Source of the DNA: Streptomyces sp. LUP47B
GTDB taxonomy: Bacteria; Actinomycetota; Actinomycetes; Streptomycetales; Streptomycetaceae
NCBI RefSeq assembly: GCF_001746295.1
Contig: NZ_MJAH01000011.1
Location: 121,187-185,186, forward strand
Reading direction: 5' to 3'
Length of the DNA stretch: 64,000 nucleotides
Shown: positions 57,932-64,000 of the stretch, piece after piece
How the letters are laid out: each line of letters opens with the position of its first letter
Numbering within the stretch: the first letter of the stretch is position 1
Notes under the pieces: generated by a model
What the model was told of the DNA's origin: nothing
Seen by the model: only the letters and a program-made list of their open reading frames with translations
The model's database searches: none
Program-made: the position numbers and the translations under genes

Positions 57932-59182
57932 TCAGACCGCCGACCCCGCCTTCCAGTCCGCCCAGCTCAGGTTCCAGCCGTTGAGGCCGTTGTCCGGGGC
58001 CACCGTCTTGTCGCCGGTGTTCTGGACGACCACCACGTCGCCGACGATCGAGTTGGTGTAGAACCAGTAGCCCGCCGTGCCCGTGTCGTTGGCGCCCTTG
58101 GTGTCGGACAGGCCCACGCAGCCGTGGCTGGTGTTCACGTTGCCGAAGACGGACTTGGCGCCCCAGTAGTTGCCGTGCACGAAGGTGCCGGAGTTGGTGA
58201 GCCGGATGGCGTGCGGCACGTCCTTGATGTCGTACTCGCCCTTGCCGTCGTCGTCGGTGAAGCCCACGGTCGCGCCGTTCATGCGCGTCTCCTTGAACTT
58301 CTCGGACATCACCATGATGCCTTCGTACGTCTTGTTCTCCGGCGAGCCGGCCGAGATCGGGATGGTCTTGATGACCGCGCCGTTGTGCGTGATCTTCATC
58401 TGCTTGGTCTTCGCGTCGACGTACGAGACCTGGTTGCGGCCGATCTTGAAGGTGACCGTCTTCTGCTGGACGCCGTAGACACCGGAGGCGCCCTCGACAC
58501 CGTCGAGCGCGAGCTTCAGCGTGACGGTGGAGTTCTCCTTCCAGTACTCGTCGGGACGGCAGTCCATGCGGACGGTGGAGAACCAGTGGCAGACGACCTC
58601 CTGGCCGCTGCTGGAGGAAACCGTGATGCCCTTCTGCACGGCCGCCTTGTTGCTGATCTCCTTGTTGAAGTTGATCGACACCGGCATGCCCACGCCGACG
58701 GTCGAGCCGTCCTCGGGAGTGAAGTTGCCTATGAAGCTGTTGGCCGGGGAGACCGTCGTGAACGAGGCGTTCTCGTGGGCGACGAGCCCGTCGGTGTCCT
58801 TGGCCTCGGCTGCGACCTTGTAGGTCGTGGAGCGCTCCAACTGGGTGTCGGGCTTCCAGCTGGTCTTGTCGGCGGACAGCTCACCGGCGACCTTCGTGCC
58901 GTCGGTGGTCGTCATCGTCACGTCGGTGAGCGTTCCCTTGCTCACGGTGACGGCGGCGGAGTTGTTGATGGAGGCGTTGTCCGTGCCGTCCTTGGGCGTG
59001 ATCTTGATCTCGGCCTGGGAGCTCTTCTTGGCCGCCGCCTCGTCGGCCTTGGCCTGCGAGGTGTCGCTGCCGCCGCCCTTCGACGAGGAGTCGTCGCCAC
59101 CAGAACAGGCAGAGAGCATCAGCACCCCGCCGAGCAGTGCGGACGCGACCGTCAGGCCCCTGCGCCGCTTACTGACCGTCAT
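57932..59182 (-). CDS. L,D-transpeptidase lipoprotein (YkuD domain with Ig-like domains)
   Basis: This 416-aa protein has a lipoprotein signal peptide (LTVASALLGGVLMLSAC). Two Ig-like domains occupy about 50-245 (TDVTMTTTDGTKVAGELSAD, GVGMPVSINFNKEISNKAAV). The YkuD catalytic domain contains TFVHGNYW and the active-site VNTSHGCVGLS with the nucleophilic Cys. It forms 3-3 crosslinks in peptidoglycan, which are abundant in actinobacteria, and should be active on the outer face of the membrane. ATG 59182 (with GGAG 9 nt upstream) is preferred over ATG 59197. Confidence 0.95.
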   Translation of the reverse strand: MTVSKRRRGLTVASALLGGVLMLSACSGGDDSSSKGGGSDTSQAKADEAAAKKSSQAEIKITPKDGTDNASINNSAAVTVSKGTLTDVTMTTTDGTKVAGELSADKTSWKPDTQLERSTTYKVAAEAKDTDGLVAHENASFTTVSPANSFIGNFTPEDGSTVGVGMPVSINFNKEISNKAAVQKGITVSSSSGQEVVCHWFSTVRMDCRPDEYWKENSTVTLKLALDGVEGASGVYGVQQKTVTFKIGRNQVSYVDAKTKQMKITHNGAVIKTIPISAGSPENKTYEGIMVMSEKFKETRMNGATVGFTDDDGKGEYDIKDVPHAIRLTNSGTFVHGNYWGAKSVFGNVNTSHGCVGLSDTKGANDTGTAGYWFYTNSIVGDVVVVQNTGDKTVAPDNGLNGWNLSWADWKAGSAV

Positions 59183-59353
59183 CACACGCTTCTCCATCGT
59201 TGCCGAATCCCAGAAACCCCGAGAGTCCCCGCCAAGAACTAAACGCTACGACCGGTTCATCCCGTTCCACCTTCTCGGAAGGTGTGGGGCACACCACGTC
59301 CGCTGCGGCGGAAGGTGGCGTCTGTCGGTCCGTGCGACCCATGAGACGACGAA

Positions 59354-59381
59354 ACCCCGGACGGCGGTTGCCACCCGGGGT
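59354..59381 (-). terminator. Hairpin downstream of the acidic protein gene
   Basis: A 7-bp stem ACCCCGG / CCGGGGT, with further pairing in the 14-nt loop, starts 20 bp after the stop at 59402. Confidence 0.55.
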
Positions 59382-59401
59382 CACGATTTTCCCGAGCACG
59401 C

Positions 59402-59746
59402 TCAGCCGACGACCTCTTCTTCCTCGTCTTCCTCTACATCATCCTCGTCGAGGTCCCAGTCCGGCGAATCCGGGTCGTAGTCGATCTGCTCGCTGCTCCA
59501 GGAAGCCTGGGCCAGTTCGACGCCCGGCAGGTCCCCCACCAGGTCGAACGGGTCCACGAGATAGGCGAGGGCCTCCGCAGTGTCTTCCGTCACAGCACCC
59601 TCGGCATGCGCCCGCTCGTCACCCGGCATGTCCGGATCCTCCGCGATCCGCGCCAGTGCGGCCCCGGTCACGGCGTCCAGATCGTCGACCTCGACGACGA
59701 GTTCCACACGAAGCCGTACAAAACGTGATGTCTTTTCAGTGCTCAT
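59402..59746 (-). CDS. Small acidic conserved protein
   Basis: This 114-aa protein starts at ATG 59746. The N-terminus is beta-alpha-like (RFVRLRVELVVEVDDLDAVT then GAALARIAEDPDMPGDERAH), and the last 30 residues are extremely acidic (SPDWDLDEDDVEEDEEEEVV). It is conserved in Streptomyces and of unknown function. The acidic tail could bind basic proteins or nucleic-acid-binding partners. It is divergent from the LADTG-protein gene. Confidence 0.78.
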   Translation of the reverse strand: MSTEKTSRFVRLRVELVVEVDDLDAVTGAALARIAEDPDMPGDERAHAEGAVTEDTAEALAYLVDPFDLVGDLPGVELAQASWSSEQIDYDPDSPDWDLDEDDVEEDEEEEVVG

Positions 59747-59855
59747 GCCCGGAGCGTAAAGCCCATCCCTCCCGTGACTTTCCCGTGACCCGCGCCTTTC
59801 ACTAACATCGCCCCACACGGCCAATTCGCCAGCACCACAAGGGGATCGATATTCC

Positions 59856-60158
59856 GTGTCATCCGTTCGCCGTCCGTTGCTGACCGCCACCGCCGCGGGG
59901 ACCCTTCTGGGTGCCCTGTGGTTCGTCCCGTCCGCCAACGCGTCCCAGGACAGCCCGGCGAGAACAGAGCCGTCCCCGCAGGTCACGGCACAGGCGCGGG
60001 TCACGACCACGAGCGCGGAGACGTCCGTGGACGACACCCGGCTCGCCGACACCGGCAGCTTCGACACCACGCCGTACGTCGTCGGCGGCACCCTGTTCCT
60101 CACTCTGGGTGCGGGCTTCGTCGTCTATTCGGTACGCCGGGAACGACTGGGTTTCTGA
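59856..60158 (+). CDS. Small secreted protein with LAxTG-type sortase signal
   Basis: This 100-aa protein starts at GTG 59856, with GGGG upstream. It has an N-terminal signal peptide (LLTATAAGTLLGALWFVPSA, cleavage near NASQ), a Ser/Thr/Pro-rich linker of about 35 residues, then LADTG, a hydrophobic helix (YVVGGTLFLTLGAGFVVYSV) and a basic end (RRERLGF). LAxTG is the class E sortase motif used in Streptomyces for chaplins. With only about 35 mature residues it is a minimal wall-linked peptide. Confidence 0.8.
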   Translation: MSSVRRPLLTATAAGTLLGALWFVPSANASQDSPARTEPSPQVTAQARVTTTSAETSVDDTRLADTGSFDTTPYVVGGTLFLTLGAGFVVYSVRRERLGF

Positions 60159-60221
60159 GGCCGCTTGGGCTCCGCTTGAACTCGCTTGACGATTTCTTGG
60201 CCCAACGTTCATAGTCCGCCC

Positions 60222-61010
60222 ATGAAGAGAACATCGAGGGTGCGCATAGGCGCCACGGCGACCGTGAGCGTGCTGTCGCTCGCCCTCATCACAGGATGCG
60301 GGGGTTCGGACGACGACTCCAAGGAGTCGGGTGCGTCCAAGGAGGCCGGCGCCTCCTCCTCCCCGAGCACGACCACGGCCGCGAAGGCGCTCAGCACGGC
60401 CGAGTTGAAGAAGCTGTTCCTCGCCAAGGGCGATGTCGCCGGGTACGAGGTCGACACCGCCGACGACGGCTCCCTGCCGAAGTCCAAGAGCGAGGTGAAG
60501 ACCGACAAGACCGAGTGCGCCCCGCTGGCCCACGCCATGGCGGGCCTCGCGCCGGGCGACACGGACGCGAGCGCGAGCTACACCGTCACGAAGACCCCCA
60601 AGGCCGGCGCGTCCCCGGACGATGCCTCCCTCGAGGACGCCCTGAACGTCGAGATCACCTTCGTGGGCCTGTCCTCCTACGCCGGCGACGGCGCCGAGAA
60701 GGCCGTCAAGTCCGTCTCCGACGCCATCGCCGCCTGCTCCGGCGGCTTCACCATCACCGCCCAGGGCGAGAAGCAGAAGGTCACCAAGGTCGCCTCGGTG
60801 AAGGCCTCCGGCAAGGGCGACGAGTCCGTCGGGTTCTCCGTCGCGTCCGACATGGACGGCGAGGGCACGGCCACCATCAACACCGAGGTGGTCCGCGTCG
60901 GCAACGCCGTCTCCTCGTACTACACGGTGAACTTCGCCTCGTTCGACAGCGGCAAGGCGGCTCCGGTGCCGACGGCCGTGATCGACGCCCAGCTGACCAA
61001 GCTCAAGTAA
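60222..61010 (+). CDS. Lipoprotein of unknown function
   Basis: This 262-aa protein starts at ATG 60222. Its lipoprotein signal peptide has LALITGCGGSDDD. A Ser/Thr/Lys-rich linker follows, then a beta-rich extracytoplasmic domain (LKKLFLAKGDVAGYEVDTAD, CAPLAHAMAGLAPGDTDASA, AIAACSGGFTITAQGEKQKV) with a likely disulfide Cys pair. It is similar to streptomycete lipoproteins of unknown role (PknH-sensor-like fold possible). It is followed by a strong terminator. Confidence 0.85.
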   Translation: MKRTSRVRIGATATVSVLSLALITGCGGSDDDSKESGASKEAGASSSPSTTTAAKALSTAELKKLFLAKGDVAGYEVDTADDGSLPKSKSEVKTDKTECAPLAHAMAGLAPGDTDASASYTVTKTPKAGASPDDASLEDALNVEITFVGLSSYAGDGAEKAVKSVSDAIAACSGGFTITAQGEKQKVTKVASVKASGKGDESVGFSVASDMDGEGTATINTEVVRVGNAVSSYYTVNFASFDSGKAAPVPTAVIDAQLTKLK

Positions 61011-61020
61011 CCGCGGCGAG

Positions 61021-61051
61021 GGCCCTGTTCGGTCGTACGGCGAACAGGGCC
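61021..61051. terminator. Terminator hairpin between the lipoprotein and hutH genes
   Basis: An 11-bp perfect stem GGCCCTGTTCG / CGAACAGGGCC with a 9-nt loop separates two convergent genes, 10 bp after the lipoprotein stop and 9 bp from the hutH stop. Confidence 0.92.
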
Positions 61052-61059
61052 CCGCCCCC

Positions 61060-62598
61060 TTACAGCAGCGGCCCGGTGACGGCCTCCACCGCCGACACCA
61101 GCCGCCCCTCCCGCACGAACACGTCGGCCGCGGCGAGGTCGGGCGCCAGGAACCGGTCCGGACCGGGACCCTCGACACCCGCCTTGCGTACGGCGCTGAT
61201 GACGGCCTGCGTCGCCGGCGCCGGGCTCAGACCCTCGCGCAACTCGACGGCGCGCGAGGCGGCGTAGAGCTCGACGGCGAGAACCCGGGTGAGGTTGTCG
61301 ACGGCGGTGCGCAGCTTGCGCGCGGCCGACCAGCCCATCGAGACGTGGTCCTCCTGCATCGCCGACGACGGGATCGAGTCCGCGGACGCCGGAACGGCCA
61401 GCCGCTTCAACTCACTGACCAGCGCGGCCTGCGTGTACTGGGCGATCATCAGCCCGGAGTCGACGCCGGCGTCGTCCGCGAGGAACGGCGGCAGCCCGTG
61501 GGACCGGTTCTTGTCGAGCAGCCGGTCGGTGCGCCGCTCGGCGATCGACGCGAGGTCGGCGACGGCGATGGCGAGAAAATCAAGCACATAAGCCACCGGC
61601 GCACCGTGGAAGTTGCCGTTGGACTCCACCCGACCGTCGGACAGCACAACGGGGTTGTCCACCGCGGACGCCAACTCCCTCTCCGCCACCAGCCGCGCAT
61701 GCGCCATGGTGTCCCGCCCGGCCCCGGCGACCTGCGGCGCGCAGCGCACGGAGTAGGCGTCCTGGACCCGGGGCGCGTCGTCCTGATGATGCCCGGTGAG
61801 CTCCGAACCCTGCAGCACGGCCAGCATGTTGGCGGCGGAGGCCCCCTGCCCCGGATGCGGTCGGATGGCGTGCAGCTCGGGAGCGAGCACCCTGTCGGTA
61901 CCGAGCAGCGCCTCCAACGACAGGGCGGCGGTGATGTCGGCGGACTTGTAGAGCATGTCCAGATCGGCGAGCGCCATGACCAGCATCCCGAGCATGCCGT
62001 CGGTGCCGTTGAGAAGGGCGAGCCCCTCCTTCTCGCGCAGCTCGACCGGCTCGATCCCGTGCTCCGCGAGCAGCTCACCGGCAGGGCGCACCACACCGTC
62101 CGGTCCCTCGGCGTCCCCCTCCCCCATGAGCGTGAGAGCGCAGTGGGACAGCGGCGCGAGATCGCCGGAGCAGCCGAGCGAACCGTACTCGTGGACCACC
62201 GGTGTGATCCCGGCGTTGAGCACGTCGGCCATGGTCTGCGCCACCTCGGGCCGCACCCCCGTGTGTCCCGAGCAGACGGTCTTGAGCCGCAGGAACATCA
62301 GCGCCCGTACGACCTCCCGCTCCACCCGCGGCCCCATCCCCGCGGCGTGCGAACGGACGATGTTGCGCTGCAGTTGGGCGCGGAGCTCCGGGCTGATGTG
62401 CCGGGTCGCGAGGGCCCCGAAACCGGTGCTGACGCCGTAGACCGGCTCGGGCTTGGCCGCGAGGGCTTCCACGATCCCGCGGGCCGCGGCCAGAGCGGCG
62501 ACCGCCTCCTCGGAGAGCTCGATGCGGGCACCGTCTCGTGCCACGGCAAGGACGTCGGACGCGGTGACCCCGGACGTCCCCACCACCACAGTGTGCAT
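61060..62598 (-). CDS. hutH: Histidine ammonia-lyase
   Basis: This 512-aa enzyme removes ammonia from histidine to give urocanate, the first step of histidine breakdown. The family core is GVSTGFGALATRHI, the MIO-forming triad in GSLGCSGDLAPLSH, and QDAYSVRCAPQVAGAGRD. The MIO cofactor forms from Cys-Ser-Gly here rather than the common Ala-Ser-Gly; Streptomyces enzymes are known to have Cys at this place. The start is ATG 62598 (ATG 62604 is equally possible; no good ribosome site is visible for either). It is convergent with the lipoprotein gene. Confidence 0.96.
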   Translation of the reverse strand: MHTVVVGTSGVTASDVLAVARDGARIELSEEAVAALAAARGIVEALAAKPEPVYGVSTGFGALATRHISPELRAQLQRNIVRSHAAGMGPRVEREVVRALMFLRLKTVCSGHTGVRPEVAQTMADVLNAGITPVVHEYGSLGCSGDLAPLSHCALTLMGEGDAEGPDGVVRPAGELLAEHGIEPVELREKEGLALLNGTDGMLGMLVMALADLDMLYKSADITAALSLEALLGTDRVLAPELHAIRPHPGQGASAANMLAVLQGSELTGHHQDDAPRVQDAYSVRCAPQVAGAGRDTMAHARLVAERELASAVDNPVVLSDGRVESNGNFHGAPVAYVLDFLAIAVADLASIAERRTDRLLDKNRSHGLPPFLADDAGVDSGLMIAQYTQAALVSELKRLAVPASADSIPSSAMQEDHVSMGWSAARKLRTAVDNLTRVLAVELYAASRAVELREGLSPAPATQAVISAVRKAGVEGPGPDRFLAPDLAAADVFVREGRLVSAVEAVTGPLL

Positions 62599-62680
62599 AT
62601 CCATATTCAGGAGCGTACGCACTGAATTCCAGGATGTCACTACTGGGTCGGGGTTACGCCCCTTACACCTACCCACCCCG

Positions 62681-63829
62681 TCAGGGCAGTCGCCCCCGGA
62701 ACTGCCGCCGCTCGGGCGTCTCCCCGGAAGGAGCGGCATCGGCCAGCCGTACGACGGGGTCGTCGGGCCCCGCCCGCCCCGCGACGACGGGCTTGACGGC
62801 GCGTTCGGCCTTGGCCCGGTACTGCGCGGCATCGGCGAGCCGGAACAGCCGCCGGGCGGACTGAACGGGCCCGATCGGATCCGCCGTGGAGGCGACCCCA
62901 CAGGCCACCCCCTCGCCCAGTTCCAACTCCCCCGCCCGCCGACACAGTTCACCGGCCGCCCTGACCACGTCGTCGGCGGGCGGGCCGACGGCGAGCAGAC
63001 AGAACTCGTCCCCGCCGAGCCGCGCGGCGAGGGCACCCGGCAGCATGGCCCCGCACAGCGACAGCACCGAGCCGAATCGTTCCAGCAACCGGTCGCCCAC
63101 GGCATGTCCACGGGTGTCGTTGACCCGCTTGAGGCCGTTCAGATCACACACGACGAGGCTGACGACGACACCGTCCCGCTTGTGCCGGTCGACGGCCTCG
63201 TCGAGCCGCGCGTCAACGGCACGGCGATTGGCGAGCCCGGTCAGCGCGTCCGTGAACGCCAGCCGTCGCGCCTCCTCCAGCCGCTCCGCCTGGGCGATTC
63301 CGGCGGCGACGACGGAGGCCAGAACGGTGGCGAAGTCGGCGTCCTCCCGCCCGAAGACGGGGGCACCGGCGGGCCGGGCCACATACAGCTCCCCCCAAGC
63401 CCGTCCATTGAGCACGATGGGCGCGACGACACAACTCCCACGCCCCCTTCTACGCAGCGCGGCGACCCGCTGATGCACATACCCGGGCCGCCCCCCGGCC
63501 GCAGGCCCCTCCGCCGTCTCGACCCAGGCGTTGGGCTCGCCGCCCCCGGCCCACCGCTCGTGCAGAAACTCGGTGATCTCCGGGAACTGGTGCACGGGGT
63601 AGGCCTCACCGTCGGGAAACTCCTCCTCCCCGGCGGCCAGCTCCCCCACGTTCACCAGCACCCTGAGCCGCCCGAGCTCCCGCTCCCACACGGACAACGC
63701 GGCAAAGCTCCCGCCGAGCGCACGGCACGCCCCAGCGGCGGCGGCCCGCCACGCCTCCCGCGAGCCGTGGGCCGCCGCCATGCCCTGAGCCAACGCCACG
63801 ACGGCAGCCAGCCGGATGTCCTCACCCAT
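62681..63829 (-). CDS. GAF-GGDEF diguanylate cyclase-like protein
   Basis: This protein of about 382 aa has an N-terminal GAF domain at about 20-180 (ALGGSFAALSVWERELGRLR, SCVVAPIVLNGRAWGELYVA). The GGDEF domain follows: FTDALTGLANRRAVDARLDE, VVCDLNGLKRVNDTRGHAVG, and the intact active-site RLGGDEF. An inhibitory RxxD I-site five residues before GGDEF is not present (sequence is PGALAARLGGDEF). It should make cyclic di-GMP without product inhibition at that site. Cyclic di-GMP controls development in Streptomyces. The start is at ATG 63829 or GTG 63832. Confidence 0.93.
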   Translation of the reverse strand: MGEDIRLAAVVALAQGMAAAHGSREAWRAAAAGACRALGGSFAALSVWERELGRLRVLVNVGELAAGEEEFPDGEAYPVHQFPEITEFLHERWAGGGEPNAWVETAEGPAAGGRPGYVHQRVAALRRRGRGSCVVAPIVLNGRAWGELYVARPAGAPVFGREDADFATVLASVVAAGIAQAERLEEARRLAFTDALTGLANRRAVDARLDEAVDRHKRDGVVVSLVVCDLNGLKRVNDTRGHAVGDRLLERFGSVLSLCGAMLPGALAARLGGDEFCLLAVGPPADDVVRAAGELCRRAGELELGEGVACGVASTADPIGPVQSARRLFRLADAAQYRAKAERAVKPVVAGRAGPDDPVVRLADAAPSGETPERRQFRGRLP

Positions 63830-63952
63830 CACTCCAGGCTAGGGAGGATTCGGTTGGGGACCCGGTTGTGGTTGGGCCGTTCGAGAACCCGCGGGCAGCT
63901 GCGCGGGGCGCCTACGGGGGTTCCGGGTTGGGTTGCCGGGCGGCTGCGGCCC

Positions 63953-64000
63953 GGTGGGGGCTGGTCGCGCAGTTCCCCGCGCCCCTAGGTGGGTGCAGTC
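63953..64000. repeat. Dispersed Streptomyces intergenic repeat, copy 2 (runs to window edge)
   Basis: The copy reads GGTGGGGGCTGGTCGCGCAG followed by TTCCCCGCGCCCCTAGGTGG and GTGCAGTC. It is nearly identical to 56191-56238 and shares its core with the 9-kb repeat block. The 123 bp between the GGDEF gene start and this copy holds no gene. Confidence 0.9.

Noticed and set aside
61345..62625. Open frame opposite hutH
   Set aside because: Antisense shadow; His/Arg/Pro-rich translation without domain, while hutH is unmistakable.
1..64000. tRNA, rRNA, CRISPR arrays, riboswitches, insertion-sequence transposases
   Set aside because: No cloverleaf with CCA-type ends, no ribosomal RNA signature, no regular repeat-spacer pattern, no transposase domain and no recognisable riboswitch core was seen.

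Overview
The window is high-GC actinobacterial chromosome and almost certainly Streptomyces. Third codon positions are strongly G/C, GTG and TTG starts are common, and actinomycete-specific genes are present: mycothiol S-conjugate amidase (mca), an actinobacterial-type greA, GTP-dependent PEP carboxykinase, a small LAxTG-type sortase substrate and an ECF41 sigma factor. From memory, the order hutH ... metB ... greA/mca ... pckG resembles the central part of the S. coelicolor chromosome (the SCO49xx genes). Most of the window is therefore core chromosome with short accessory islands.

Layout. 1-5205: IclR regulator and a PfkB sugar/keto-acid kinase, divergent from a D-amino-acid module (PLP amino-acid deaminase/aldolase and N-acyl-D-amino-acid deacylase). 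The kinase carries an in-frame 105-bp tandem repeat array. 5195-8906: secreted trypsin-like protease, a Pro/Ser-rich membrane protein, an AlaA-type aminotransferase and a small conserved protein. 8907-9519: a gene-free block of about 136-bp repeats. 9520-13923: a four-gene operon of membrane-anchored binding protein, TelA, a lipoprotein fusing a binding-protein domain to a VWA domain, and an XpaC-like membrane protein. 14096-22035: pckG, hemolysin-III-like protein, leaderless MFS exporter plus TetR, Mut7-C RNase-like protein, thioredoxin/DUF255 protein. 22135-27204: lone large serine recombinase, then a large membrane-associated STAND NTPase with TPRs. 27296-36963: mca, DUF4307 protein, greA, DrrAB-type exporter with an operator inside its promoter, threonine dehydratase, MarR, sigma-like protein, metB and a conserved membrane-anchored protein.

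37127-40931 is a decayed accessory patch. msrA has a 36-bp in-frame insertion, fragments of the msrA 3' end and of the downstream DUF4291 gene are scattered through the patch, and a hairpin-forming repeat occurs twice. 41335-43079 holds a HEAT-repeat protein and a MerR-HEAT regulator behind a classic 19-bp-spacer MerR promoter. 43123-47904 has a second msrA, small secreted and enzyme genes, an iron-box-controlled lipoprotein signal peptide that runs into degenerate repeats, and a zinc alcohol dehydrogenase. 48088-51862 centres on an ECF41 sigma factor. It is separated from a divergent NTF2-like/YceI operon (with a truncated-hemoglobin/monooxygenase fusion downstream) by a 107-bp palindrome that forms two back-to-back copies of the same promoter and leader. 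51928-63829: very large subtilisin, FtsX/LolD-type ABC transporter, L,D-transpeptidase lipoprotein, acidic protein, LADTG-sorted small protein, lipoprotein, hutH and a GAF-GGDEF protein. The window ends in a copy of a dispersed Streptomyces repeat.

The strongest candidates for new biology are the mirror-image ECF41 promoter with its unusual target operon, the TelA/VWA/binding-protein operon, the MerR-HEAT pair, and the way repeat arrays have entered coding sequences (the kinase and the iron-regulated lipoprotein). No tRNA, rRNA or CRISPR array was seen. Family names are from recognition of the protein sequences; no database search was run.
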